A stretch of 64,000 bases of DNA from Microvirga zambiensis WSM3693 (GTDB lineage: Bacteria > Pseudomonadota > Alphaproteobacteria > Rhizobiales > Beijerinckiaceae): positions 1-64,000 of the forward strand of contig NZ_JAERQD010000030.1 of the NCBI RefSeq assembly GCF_016735695.1, given 5' to 3'. The notes under the pieces are model-generated. The model had not been told where the DNA came from and made no database searches. It was given only the letters and a program-made list of their open reading frames with translations. The number at the start of each line of letters is the position of its first letter. Positions within the stretch are counted from its first letter, which is position 1. This document shows, one piece after another, positions 16,348-24,687 of the stretch. Position numbers and translations under genes: made by a program.

Positions 16348-16365
16348 AGTCACGAAATTGTGACT
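16348..16365. promoter_or_regulatory. Inverted repeat AGTCAC-N6-GTGACT upstream of the mini-NRPS operon
   Basis: Perfect 6-base arms (AGTCAC 16348-16353, GTGACT 16360-16365) in an AT-rich stretch 60 bases before the acyl-CoA dehydrogenase start codon at 16425. Placement suits an operator. No regulator gene is adjacent, so the binding protein is unknown. Confidence 0.4.
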
Positions 16366-16424
16366 GATACTGCTCAGGCGTCATTCAACAAAAACGAATT
16401 CTTCCCTCGCGCAAGGTTGTGCCA

Positions 16425-17576
16425 ATGGAGTCATCTTTTTGCGAGCCGCTCTGGGAAACTGACGAAACTCGCATATTCCGCAACACTGTTCGCCGGTTCG
16501 TGGAAACGGAATTCGCGCCAGCCCAGGACGAATGGCGGAAACGCAAAAACCCCGGTGCTGAAGCCTGGAAGAAAGCCGGTTCGGCCGGACTGCTGCTCGC
16601 CGATGTACCCATGGACTATGGCGGCGGCGGCGGCAACTTCGCTCATGAAATCATTGTTTGCGAGGAGCTTGCAGCAGCCGGCGTCCATTTCGGCTGCTCG
16701 GTTCAAGGCATCGTAGCGCGATATATCCTGTCCTACGGTACGGAGGAACAGAAGCGCCGATGGCTTCCGGAAATGGCCCGGGGCAACCTCGTTGCGGCGA
16801 TTGCAATGACGGAGCCCGGCACCGGGTCGGATCTCCCGTCGATCCGGACAACCGCACGACCCGATGGAGATCAGTACGTCATAAACGGCTCCAAGACTTT
16901 CGTCAGCAACGGTTCCCTCGCGAATTTGGTCTGCCTGGCCGCCAAGACCAATACGGACGTCGCCCCGTTCCGGGGCATATCCATGATCATTGTCGAGACG
17001 GCAGACCTGCAGGGTTACAGAGTGGGATCTCCACTCGAAAAAGTGGGCATGCATGGCCAGGACACCTGCGAAATATTTTTCGAAGACGTCCGTGTTCCGA
17101 AAGCCAATCTGCTAGGGCCTTCCGAGGGCCACGGCCTGATGCAGATGGGTGAGCAGTTGCCCTACGAGCGTCTCACGATCTCGGCAAAAGCACTTGTAAC
17201 GGCCGAACGGGCGCTGACGCTGACGACGGAATACGTCAAAGATCGGGCCGCGTTCGGTCAGTCGATCATCGATTTCCAGAACACGCGCTTCAAGCTCGCC
17301 GAATGCAAGACAAAAACGCACATCGGCCGTGTGTTCCTGAACGACTGCATTCAGCGCTGCGTAACGGGCAAGATCGACGACCTGACCGCCGCAATGGCGA
17401 AGCTCTGGTTCACGGACACCGAGTGGAAGGTCGTTGACACCTGCGTTCAGCTGCACGGTGGCTACGGCTACATGCTTGAATATGCCATCGCACGAATTTG
17501 GACCGACAGCCGCGTCCAGCGAATCTATGGAGGAACGAATGAAATCATGCACGAGATCATTGCGTCCACACTTTAG
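16425..17576 (+). CDS. Acyl-CoA dehydrogenase family protein, long-chain-type active site
   Basis: 383 residues from ATG 16425 (AAGG eight bases upstream; GTG 16419 is a weaker alternative). FAD-dependent alpha,beta-dehydrogenase fold: flavin-contact motifs AIAMTEPGTGSDL and DRAAFGQSIIDFQ, and QLHGGYGYMLEYAIAR near the C-terminus. The C-terminal motif is IYGGTNEIM, so the Glu used as base in medium-chain enzymes is Gly; instead Glu248 in LPYERL occupies the helix-G position that serves as base in long-chain and isovaleryl-type enzymes. It heads a three-gene unit with an adenylation-carrier protein and a thioesterase. In prodigiosin- and pyoluteorin-type pathways a homologous flavoenzyme oxidises an aminoacyl group held on a carrier protein, which is the favoured role here. 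Confidence 0.88.
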   Translation: MESSFCEPLWETDETRIFRNTVRRFVETEFAPAQDEWRKRKNPGAEAWKKAGSAGLLLADVPMDYGGGGGNFAHEIIVCEELAAAGVHFGCSVQGIVARYILSYGTEEQKRRWLPEMARGNLVAAIAMTEPGTGSDLPSIRTTARPDGDQYVINGSKTFVSNGSLANLVCLAAKTNTDVAPFRGISMIIVETADLQGYRVGSPLEKVGMHGQDTCEIFFEDVRVPKANLLGPSEGHGLMQMGEQLPYERLTISAKALVTAERALTLTTEYVKDRAAFGQSIIDFQNTRFKLAECKTKTHIGRVFLNDCIQRCVTGKIDDLTAAMAKLWFTDTEWKVVDTCVQLHGGYGYMLEYAIARIWTDSRVQRIYGGTNEIMHEIIASTL

Positions 17577-17611
17577 CAGCCGAGCACGGTCGAATTAGCG
17601 GGATAAGCGCC

Positions 17612-19576
17612 ATGATGGATGATCAAACACCCGATGTCGCGAACCTAGACTCTTCCGTTCAGGTAGAAATGCATCTCGCGCACGCACGAATACCGCATGC
17701 CCCGATGACCATGGGCATGACCGGGATCAAGGGGGAGATATCGCCCTACCCGAATGAATGCGTCCATGTGCTGTTCGAGGAACAGGTGCATCGCGATAGG
17801 AACGCGGTAGCCGTCCGGTACGGCGACCAGACGATGACCTACGATGAACTGAACGATCGCGCCAACCGAATAGCGCGACATCTCCGGTCTCTCGACGTCC
17901 GGCCGGGTGATCTGATCGGCGTTTGTCTTCCGCGCTGCCCCGATCTCGTTGCAGCACTGATTGGTGTCTGGAAATCGGGCGCTGCCTATGTTCCCCTCGA
18001 TCCGACTTATCCGCGCGAGCGGCTGCGTTTCATGGTGGACGATTCCGATGTGTCCTGTGTTCTGACGATCACATCGCTGGCCCACCACTTTGAGGCCAAT
18101 GTATCGACAGTTCTACTCGACGGCGATCAGCTCGACACCGCCGGTGTGCAGGAGGCGAGCATTGCCGCTCCTATTACGCCCGCCGCACTTGCCTATGTCA
18201 TGTATACTTCCGGATCGACCGGAAAGCCCAAAGGGGCGATGATCACGCATCACGGGCTGGTCAATTACCTGACTTGGGCGATAAGCGCTTATGATGTGCG
18301 CAGCGGCTGCATAGTCCCGGTGCATTCCTCGATTGCATTCGATCTGACGGTAACCAGCTTGTATCCGGCTCTGCTGGTCGGAGGTGCTGTTGAGCTTCTT
18401 CCCGAGAGCGAGGGCGGCCAAGAACTTATCAAGGCGATGCGCCAAGGGAAGCATTATGCATTGGTGAAGATTACCCCCGCGCATCTTGAGATGGTAACTC
18501 AGGAATTGGGAGAGACGGAAATCGCGGCGTCAGCTGATGCTCTGGTGATCGGCGGAGAAAACCTGCGGTCCGAGATCCTTGAAAAGTGGCGTGTATTCGC
18601 GCCGAAAACCCGCATCTTCAACGAATACGGTCCGACCGAGACTGTCGTGGGCTGCTGTGTTCACGAAGTGAAGGCGTTTGATCCGCACCAAGGGTCGGTT
18701 TCGATCGGACGGCCGATCTCGAATACCCAGCTCTATGTACTCGACAGCGATTTCAACCCCGTTCCGGATGGAGAGGCTGGCGAGCTTTATATTGGCGGAG
18801 ACGGTGTCGCCGGGGGATATCTGAACAGACCCGGCCTCACCGCCGAACGATTCCTACCCAATCGCTTTCTCCCGGCAGGAGGAGCAAAGCTGTACAAGAC
18901 GGGCGACCTTGTGAAAATGAATGACGACAACACGCTTCTGTATCTCGGGCGCATCGATCACCAAGTGAAGATTCGCGGATATAGGGTAGAGCTTGGCGAG
19001 ATCGAACAGACCATACTCGAGCACCCTGAGGTTCAATCGTGCATGGTTCTTGCGGATGCACCTCCGGACGGCCTTCCGTTCCTCACGGCCTATGTCATTG
19101 CCCGAGACAGCATTCCGACAGAGAAGTCGCTTCGTGAATTCATTGCGACCCGTCTCCCCGAACATATGGTTCCGCAGCGCTTCGCGGTCGTCGATCTGTT
19201 CCCATTGACGAACAACGGCAAAGTGGACCGGAACGCGCTCGCCGCCCTTGCATCCAGCGTGACCAAGCCCTCGCTCGAGTCGCGGCCGGCCATCCCAAAC
19301 TCGGCAATCGTGCTCAGCCGTATCTGGGGCGAGCTGCTGCGCAGGGACAATATCGGCACGGATGAAGACATCTTCACATTGGGGGCCTACTCGCTGCTGG
19401 TCACACGAGCCCTGACCAGGATCCGCAATGAACTCAAGGCGAATCTGAACCTCCGCGACATCTTCGAAAATCCCACGATTGCCGGTCAAAGCGAACTCGT
19501 CGAAGGCCTTCTTCTGTCGATGCGCCCCAGTTCCATGTCGGCAGGAGAGAGCGGGCGCGAGGAGATCGAGATATGA
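17612..19576 (+). CDS. NRPS-like adenylation and carrier protein (A-T), Asn-like specificity
   Basis: 654 residues. An adenylation domain spans about 48-545 with all cores visible: YTSGSTGKPKG at 198-208, FDLTVTSL at 243-250, NEYGPTET at 337-344, YKTGD at 428-432 and NNGKVDR at 534-540. A carrier domain spans about 563-635 with the phosphopantetheine Ser594 in LGAYSLL, a variant of the usual LGGHS. Substrate-pocket positions aligned to GrsA read D244 L245 T248 K286 V312 G314 E338 V346 G347 K537, one residue from the published Asn code. There is no condensation domain. The first 45 residues match nothing I know. The gene starts 35 bases after the dehydrogenase and overlaps the thioesterase gene by four bases, so the three proteins are made together. 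Confidence 0.9.
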   Translation: MMDDQTPDVANLDSSVQVEMHLAHARIPHAPMTMGMTGIKGEISPYPNECVHVLFEEQVHRDRNAVAVRYGDQTMTYDELNDRANRIARHLRSLDVRPGDLIGVCLPRCPDLVAALIGVWKSGAAYVPLDPTYPRERLRFMVDDSDVSCVLTITSLAHHFEANVSTVLLDGDQLDTAGVQEASIAAPITPAALAYVMYTSGSTGKPKGAMITHHGLVNYLTWAISAYDVRSGCIVPVHSSIAFDLTVTSLYPALLVGGAVELLPESEGGQELIKAMRQGKHYALVKITPAHLEMVTQELGETEIAASADALVIGGENLRSEILEKWRVFAPKTRIFNEYGPTETVVGCCVHEVKAFDPHQGSVSIGRPISNTQLYVLDSDFNPVPDGEAGELYIGGDGVAGGYLNRPGLTAERFLPNRFLPAGGAKLYKTGDLVKMNDDNTLLYLGRIDHQVKIRGYRVELGEIEQTILEHPEVQSCMVLADAPPDGLPFLTAYVIARDSIPTEKSLREFIATRLPEHMVPQRFAVVDLFPLTNNGKVDRNALAALASSVTKPSLESRPAIPNSAIVLSRIWGELLRRDNIGTDEDIFTLGAYSLLVTRALTRIRNELKANLNLRDIFENPTIAGQSELVEGLLLSMRPSSMSAGESGREEIEI

Positions 19577-20568
19577 GTATCGGGTCGATTCTCGCAGAGC
19601 TGAGAGAGAAGGAGGTTACGATTTGGGCCGAGGGCGACCGACTACGCTGTGAAGCTCCGACCGGTGTCCTAACCCCCGAACTCAGGTCGCTTCTTGCACA
19701 ACACAAAGCCGAGCTTTTGGAGTCTCTCAAGTCGGTGCAGCAGCGGTCCGAGGAGCAGAAGAGCCTTGTTCCACTTCAAAAGCACCGCGGCGGAACTCCC
19801 ATCTTCGCGGTCCCCGGCCATAACGGCGACGTCTTCTGTTACCGGGCCCTGTCTCAAAATCTCGGCGCTCAGCAGCCCTTTTTCGGCCTTCAGCCACCTG
19901 GTCTCGACGGTGGCGAGAAGCCTCTCGGAAAGGTCGAGGAAATCGCCGGATATTTCGCAAGACAGATTCGTCAGACGACAACGCAGCCCGTTATCATCGC
20001 CGGATTTTGTGCGGGCGGCACGATCGCATTCGAACTCGCCAGACAGCTCGAAGGGATCGACGTTCCTGTTCTCCTTTTGGCACTGTTCGGCAGCCCCCAC
20101 CCTGCGTATTTCCGGCCCTATAATCGACTAAAGGAGCGCGTCCTGAAAAACCTGCGGCGTGCAAGTGCCGACATCGATGGGCTACGCACGACTGCCTACA
20201 AGGTGATGTCTGTCACGAAGCGCAGGTTGAAAGCATCGCAGGAGCCTGACAGCGCGGCGGAAGAGGACCCATCGCTTGCACGTCGCACCCTTGTCGAGCA
20301 GGCAACGGTGTCAGCAGTCTCGCATTATAGGCCTTCTTCGTTTTCCGGTCGGACATCCTTGTTTCTTCCAAGCGCAGGTTGGGCGGATTCGCAGTATTTC
20401 GCACGATCCTGGTTCGCTCACGCGTCTCGCTGTGAGGAGTACGTTGGTCCTGAAGGGTGCGATGGCGACAACATGCTCCTGGAGCAGAACGTACCCATCT
20501 TCTCCGCCATGTTCACCCGAGTGATCGAGGATGCGGCATTGCCGCGGATCGCTCCTTCGCACGCTTAG
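19573..20568 (+). CDS. Docking-domain (TubC-like) thioesterase with atypical active site
   Basis: 331 residues. Residues 3-53 (ILAELREKEVTIWAEGDRL, then APTGVLTPELRSLLAQHKAEL) form a TubC-like N-terminal docking domain, which normally grips the C-terminus of an upstream NRPS protein. Residues about 70-318 are an alpha/beta-hydrolase of the type I thioesterase kind (IFAVPGHNGDVFCY, nucleophile elbow GFCAGGTIAFELARQL). The nucleophile is Cys146 rather than Ser. By eye the triad Asp position (27 residues on, as in surfactin thioesterase) is Gly173, and the usual His before ML is Gly298 (GCDGDNML). The release reaction may therefore differ from ordinary hydrolysis. It is coupled to the A-T gene by an ATGA overlap. 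Confidence 0.85.
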   Translation: MSIGSILAELREKEVTIWAEGDRLRCEAPTGVLTPELRSLLAQHKAELLESLKSVQQRSEEQKSLVPLQKHRGGTPIFAVPGHNGDVFCYRALSQNLGAQQPFFGLQPPGLDGGEKPLGKVEEIAGYFARQIRQTTTQPVIIAGFCAGGTIAFELARQLEGIDVPVLLLALFGSPHPAYFRPYNRLKERVLKNLRRASADIDGLRTTAYKVMSVTKRRLKASQEPDSAAEEDPSLARRTLVEQATVSAVSHYRPSSFSGRTSLFLPSAGWADSQYFARSWFAHASRCEEYVGPEGCDGDNMLLEQNVPIFSAMFTRVIEDAALPRIAPSHA

Positions 20569-20634
20569 AGAAAATGCGCTGAAAGCACGAACCGCGGCCG
20601 AAGAATAGATGCCTTTCTATCTTGCAACCCACGC

Positions 20635-20672
20635 GGCAGGCCCTTGGCGACATCAGTAGCCTGAGGCCTGCC
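20635..20672. terminator. Possible bidirectional hairpin between convergent genes
   Basis: GGCAGGCC (20635-20642) pairs with GGCCTGCC (20665-20672) across a 22-base loop, between the thioesterase gene (ending 20568) and the convergent transferase gene, whose stop codon lies in the loop. The loop is long and there is no T-tract, so termination is only a possibility. Confidence 0.3.
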
Positions 20673-22245
20673 CGTCCTTTCGTGGGTCGGAGCCCGCCGC
20701 GTAGCCACCTGGGATACGCTGGACGAGTTGGGCGCCGCCGAAGCCAAAGCTGGCCTCAGGCGCTTCGGACACCACCGCATGGCCGAGATCCGACAGTCTC
20801 TGGACCGTCGCCGGATTCATGCTGCTCTCGAGCGCGACATCGAGACCGGAGATGACGCGCCACCGCGGCGCATCTGCGGCGGTCTGCGGATCCTGTTTCC
20901 AGAACTGCGTCCGCAACATCATCTGCAGGTGACCCTGCGCCTGCATGGGCCCGCCCATCAAGCCGAATGCCATGAGCGGCCCCGAGCGGCCCATAATGAA
21001 TCCCGGAATGATCGTATGGAACGGTCGTTTGCGCGGACCGACCTCGTTGGGATGCCCCCGTTTAAGAGAGAAGCCGAACCCGCGGTTCTGAAGGCTTATT
21101 GCCGTCTCCGGCACCACGATCCCTGAACCGAAGCCCGCATAGTTCGATTGGATGTAGGACACCATCATGCCGTCAGCGTCGCCCGTCGCGAGGCAGACAG
21201 TGCCGCCATCTCTCGGCGCTCCGGTCGGAAATGAGGACGCCTTCGTCCGGTCGATCAGCCTTGCCCGCGACGCCAAGTAGGCTTGGTCGAGAAGGTGCGT
21301 GTCCGCCACCTCGCGCATATGCGACAGGTCGGCAACGTAAGCATGAACATCCATGAAGGCGAGCTTCATGGCCTCGATCTCAAGGTGCAGCGCTTCCGGA
21401 CTGTCCGGCGCAAGCTCCGCGATCTCGGTTGCCTTGAGGATCCCGAGCGCCATCAATGCGGCAATGCCTTGACCGTTCGGTGGAATCTCATGCAGCGCCG
21501 CGTCACCAAAATCCTTGCTGATCGTGCCGCACCAATCGTTCTCGTGGGCAGCCAGATCGTCGGCAGTCAAAGCCGCGTCGTGCTTTCTAGCAAAAGCAGC
21601 GATGCGCTCGGCGAGTTCACCGCGATAGAACGCCTCTCCTTTTGAGTCCGCAATCAGGCGCAGGCTTCGCGCGAAGGCTGCCGACCGGAATATCTCGCCG
21701 GCGCGTGGAGCACGCCCATCCGGCATGAAAGCGTCGGCGAAACCGGGCTGATCCTTCAATTCATTCGCCCCTCGCCGCCATTGCTCGGCGATGATCGGAG
21801 TGACATGAAAGCCGCGCTCCGCATACTCAATCGCCGGTTCGAACAGGGCCTCGAAGGGTAATCTTCCAAAGCGTTCGGAAAGTTGAGCCCAGGCGGATAC
21901 GGCACCCGGCACCGTCACGCTCTCCCACCCACGACGCGGCATGGCCGTATGCCCGGCGAACCGATCGGCCGACCAGGCCGACGGCGAGCGGCCGGAAGCA
22001 TTCAGACCGTGCAAGTTCTTGCCATCCCAAAGAATGCAGAAGGCATCCGATCCAAGTCCGTTCCCGGTCGGTTCGACCACCGTCAATGCGATAGCGGCAC
22101 TGAGGGCCGCATCGACGGCGTTGCCTCCCTTGCGCAACGCCTGTACGCCTGCCTCGGTCGCGAGCGGGTGCGAGGTCGAAACGGCGTTTCGCGCCAGAAC
22201 CGGGGAGCGGCGGGAAGGATAGAGCGGGTCGATAGGAAGCTGCAT
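20653..22245 (-). CDS. Gamma-glutamyltransferase family protein
   Basis: 530 residues, an Ntn-hydrolase precursor that should cleave itself before a Thr nucleophile at about residue 350 (RDGGTVCLATGDADG). Other motifs are GGNAVDAALSAAIAL near residue 40, NGLGSDAFCILWDG and the C-terminal FGLMGGPMQAQGHLQ. Family members hydrolyse or transfer gamma-glutamyl groups, or process related amides such as cephalosporin side chains. No signal peptide is evident, so it is probably cytoplasmic, unlike classic glutathione-degrading GGT. It is 53 bases downstream of the GntR gene in a leftward operon with a NitT/TauT importer, suggesting that it acts on the imported compound. It is convergent with, and probably not part of, the mini-NRPS unit. 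Confidence 0.85.
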   Translation of the reverse strand: MQLPIDPLYPSRRSPVLARNAVSTSHPLATEAGVQALRKGGNAVDAALSAAIALTVVEPTGNGLGSDAFCILWDGKNLHGLNASGRSPSAWSADRFAGHTAMPRRGWESVTVPGAVSAWAQLSERFGRLPFEALFEPAIEYAERGFHVTPIIAEQWRRGANELKDQPGFADAFMPDGRAPRAGEIFRSAAFARSLRLIADSKGEAFYRGELAERIAAFARKHDAALTADDLAAHENDWCGTISKDFGDAALHEIPPNGQGIAALMALGILKATEIAELAPDSPEALHLEIEAMKLAFMDVHAYVADLSHMREVADTHLLDQAYLASRARLIDRTKASSFPTGAPRDGGTVCLATGDADGMMVSYIQSNYAGFGSGIVVPETAISLQNRGFGFSLKRGHPNEVGPRKRPFHTIIPGFIMGRSGPLMAFGLMGGPMQAQGHLQMMLRTQFWKQDPQTAADAPRWRVISGLDVALESSMNPATVQRLSDLGHAVVSEAPEASFGFGGAQLVQRIPGGYAAGSDPRKDGQASGY

Positions 22246-22298
22246 TTCTCGGCCTTCAGGAACAAGCGAAAGGTTGGTGGGATGTCGGTGAAAGTGCC

Positions 22299-22988
22299 CT
22301 AGTCTTCGTCTGTCGGCACGGGAAATCGATGATCGTCGAACAACTCCTCGATTGTCTGCAGTGTCTTCGTGTAGTGCCTGACCAGAAGGTCGCAGGCGTC
22401 GTCAGGCGTGCCATGAAGCACCGCTTTCATGAGATCTTCGTGCTCCGCCTGACCGTTACGCCCTGCTTTACGATAGGCGTTCGAGATTGAAATGTAGCGC
22501 ACTGCGTGATCGGCAAGGATATCGCAAAACTCAATCAGCCAGGGCGATCCGCAATTCGCCAGGAGCGCGCGGTGGAAGTTGCGATGCGCGTCTTCCCACC
22601 GGGCCCGATCCTCTGCACTGTCGGATCGGAAGCGAGAGAGCCTGTGAAGGGCCACGACGATGGCTTCCTCCCAAGCGTCGTCCCGGTTCAGCATCGACTC
22701 CCGCAGCGCCCGTGTCTCGAGCCAGCATCTGGTCTTGACCAGAATGCGCCAGTCGTCGAGGGCAATCGTCGGGACGGAGAAGCCGCGCTGCTCGTGCCGC
22801 TCCACCAGACGCTCGGACGACAGTCGCGACAGAGCCTCGCGGACCGCATTGCTCCCGACCTCATACTGAGACGCGATACCCTCGATCCGGAGCTTCTCGC
22901 CAGGGTTGAACGCTCCTCGAATGATATCGGAGCGGAGCTTCTGGTAGACCGCGGTCGTAAGAGTTGTTTTGTCCGGTTGCTTTGACAT
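22299..22988 (-). CDS. GntR-family regulator, FCD subfamily
   Basis: 229 residues. Winged helix at about 8-75 (KLRIEGIASQYEVGSNAVREAL, then RLVERHEQRGFSV). The FCD domain has likely metal ligands in EDAHRNFHRALL, AEHEDLMKAVL and LLVRHYTKTL. It sits 23 bases downstream of the permease gene, inside the leftward operon for the second NitT/TauT importer, which it presumably regulates from the divergent promoter region near 25.7-25.9 kb. Confidence 0.87.
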   Translation of the reverse strand: MSKQPDKTTLTTAVYQKLRSDIIRGAFNPGEKLRIEGIASQYEVGSNAVREALSRLSSERLVERHEQRGFSVPTIALDDWRILVKTRCWLETRALRESMLNRDDAWEEAIVVALHRLSRFRSDSAEDRARWEDAHRNFHRALLANCGSPWLIEFCDILADHAVRYISISNAYRKAGRNGQAEHEDLMKAVLHGTPDDACDLLVRHYTKTLQTIEELFDDHRFPVPTDED

Positions 22989-23011
22989 AAGGAATTCTCT
23001 TGGATTCTCGA

Positions 23012-23884
23012 CTAATGGCCCGCCCGCGCGCGCACACCATTGTCGGTTCTATGCCAGAAGACAAATTTGTACTGCATCCAGGAGACGATGGCGAACATCG
23101 ACAGGCCGAGCAAGCTCAGATAGATGATCAATGAAAAGACGCGCGGTGTATTCAGCTGAGATGCTGCCACGCGGATCAACTCGCCAAATCCCTGGCCGCC
23201 CCCCAGAAATTCGCCGGCGATCGCTCCCGAGACCACGCTGATCGATGCGATCTTCAGGCCTGTAAAGAACTGGGGCAGGCCGGTCGGGATCTTCAGCTTG
23301 AGAAGCGTCTTCAGGCGCGAGGCACCGATGCTCTTGAAGAGCATGCGCGCATTCTCATCGGCCGCATGCAAGCCGGCGGCGGTGCCAACGACGATTGGGA
23401 ACACGGAAATGAAGGCGGCAAGCGCGACCTTGGACGTGATGCCGAATCCGAGCCATGCGACGAAGAGCGGCGCGAAAGCGAGCTTCGGCATTGTATCGAT
23501 CGCAACGATGTATGGCATGACGGCTCGCTCGCCGAAGGATGTCTCCCCAACGAGAATGCCGAGAGAAACGCCGATCACCAATGCGACGACAAAGCCCCAG
23601 ATCACCTCCTGCGTGGTGACCCAGAATGCGGCAAGCATATAGTTGCCAGAAAGGAGGCCGCGCCCAACGAAGCCGAGGTCGAGGATGGTTTCCGTTGGCG
23701 ACGGCAGAATGAGCGGAGACACGATGCCTGCAGAGGTTGCGAGGTGCCAGATGCCGATGAAGGCAACCAGCAGAAGCGTCATCGAAACCCACCGCGGAAT
23801 GAGCGAGATGAGGGATACCCGCTCCGTCCAGACGGTGTCCTCTTCCTCTGTGCCATAGACTGCCGGCTGCGCAAGATCGCTCAT
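23012..23884 (-). CDS. NitT/TauT-family ABC transporter permease
   Basis: 290 residues with about six transmembrane segments after a cytoplasmic N-terminal stretch of some 30 residues. The coupling loop FKSIGASRLKTLLKLKIP and the GGGQGFGELI segment match the SsuC/TauC family. It overlaps the ATPase gene by four bases. Unlike the cluster at 0.9-4.3 kb, only one permease is present, so a homodimeric channel is expected. Confidence 0.89.
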   Translation of the reverse strand: MSDLAQPAVYGTEEEDTVWTERVSLISLIPRWVSMTLLLVAFIGIWHLATSAGIVSPLILPSPTETILDLGFVGRGLLSGNYMLAAFWVTTQEVIWGFVVALVIGVSLGILVGETSFGERAVMPYIVAIDTMPKLAFAPLFVAWLGFGITSKVALAAFISVFPIVVGTAAGLHAADENARMLFKSIGASRLKTLLKLKIPTGLPQFFTGLKIASISVVSGAIAGEFLGGGQGFGELIRVAASQLNTPRVFSLIIYLSLLGLSMFAIVSWMQYKFVFWHRTDNGVRARAGH

Positions 23885-24687
23885 AGGAAGGCTCCCTTGT
23901 CGAGGAGGTTGCGGATGGTGCTGACGTAGCGGCCGAATTCCGGCAGAGTGGCCATGTCGAGCGTGCGCGGGCGTGGGAGGTCGATTTCTATGGTCTGCAC
24001 GACGCGACCCGGCCTGGCCGACATGACATGTACGACATCGGAAAGGATCACGGCCTCGGATATCGAGTGGGTTACCAGAAATGCCGTGGCACCCCGCTCG
24101 AGACAGATGCGCTGCAGTTCCATATTCATGAAGTCGCGGGTGATTTCATCGAGAGCGCTGAACGGCTCGTCCAGAAGCAACACATCCGGCTCGGATACGA
24201 GCATTCTGCAGATCGCAGCACGCTGCGCCATTCCGCCCGACAACTGCGAAGGATAGACGCTTTCGAAGCCTTTAAGCCCGACAAGCTCCAGGAGAGACAG
24301 CGCACGTGGGCGCGCGGCCTCCGCCGCCGCTTTTCCATCCCGCACTTCGATCGGCAGCAGAACGTTCTGCAATGTGGTGCGCCAGGGAAACAGTGTCGCC
24401 TGCTGGAACATCATGCCGATATCCGGACGAGCGCCCAGAACCGGTTTGCCGGAAAGCATGACACGCCCCTTCGAGGGAGGCGTCAATCCGGCCATGATCT
24501 TGAGAAGCGTAGACTTGCCGCATCCGCTTGACCCGATGACGGAGTGAAACTCACCCTGACGAAGCGAAAGGCTCACCTGTTCCAAGGCAACGATGCCGCC
24601 GCCGCGGTAATATTTGGAGACATTGGTCAGTTCATAGACTGGCCGGGGCAATGCCCCGGCCGTTTGGAGTACCGGAAACGGCCTCAT
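23881..24687 (-). CDS. NitT/TauT-family ABC transporter ATP-binding protein
   Basis: 268 residues. Walker A GSSGCGKST, Q-loop FQQATLFPW, signature LSGGMAQRAAICRML, Walker B LLLDEPFSALDEITR and switch His VTHSISEA are intact. ATG 24687 overlaps the stop of the binding-protein gene as ATGA and is chosen over an upstream start at 24798 that would overlap by more than 100 bases. A strong hairpin (24641-24661) lies within the first codons. Confidence 0.9.
   Translation of the reverse strand: MRPFPVLQTAGALPRPVYELTNVSKYYRGGGIVALEQVSLSLRQGEFHSVIGSSGCGKSTLLKIMAGLTPPSKGRVMLSGKPVLGARPDIGMMFQQATLFPWRTTLQNVLLPIEVRDGKAAAEAARPRALSLLELVGLKGFESVYPSQLSGGMAQRAAICRMLVSEPDVLLLDEPFSALDEITRDFMNMELQRICLERGATAFLVTHSISEAVILSDVVHVMSARPGRVVQTIEIDLPRPRTLDMATLPEFGRYVSTIRNLLDKGAFL
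24641..24661 (-). promoter_or_regulatory. Strong hairpin at the start of the ATPase reading frame
   Basis: GGCCGGGGC (24641-24649), loop AAT, GCCCCGGCC (24653-24661): a perfect 9-base-pair GC-rich stem beginning 26 bases after the ATPase start codon. It lies just past the 3' end of the binding-protein gene and could protect that message from decay while reducing ATPase translation. Confidence 0.5.

Larger units (their letters stand above)
15886..16424. other. Intergenic region before the mini-NRPS operon
   Basis: About 540 bases, lower in GC than the flanking genes. It contains two palindromes near the end of the sugar-kinase operon (CTTGGCCAAG at 15904-15913 and ATGATATCAT inside 15934-15958, neither with a T-tract), one weak small open frame at 16005-16193 on the minus strand, and a promoter-proximal inverted repeat at 16348-16365. 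Confidence 0.6.

Noticed and set aside
20653..22245. Gamma-glutamyltransferase homologue as part of the mini-NRPS unit
   Set aside because: It is convergent and grouped by spacing with the GntR regulator and NitT/TauT importer on its own strand.
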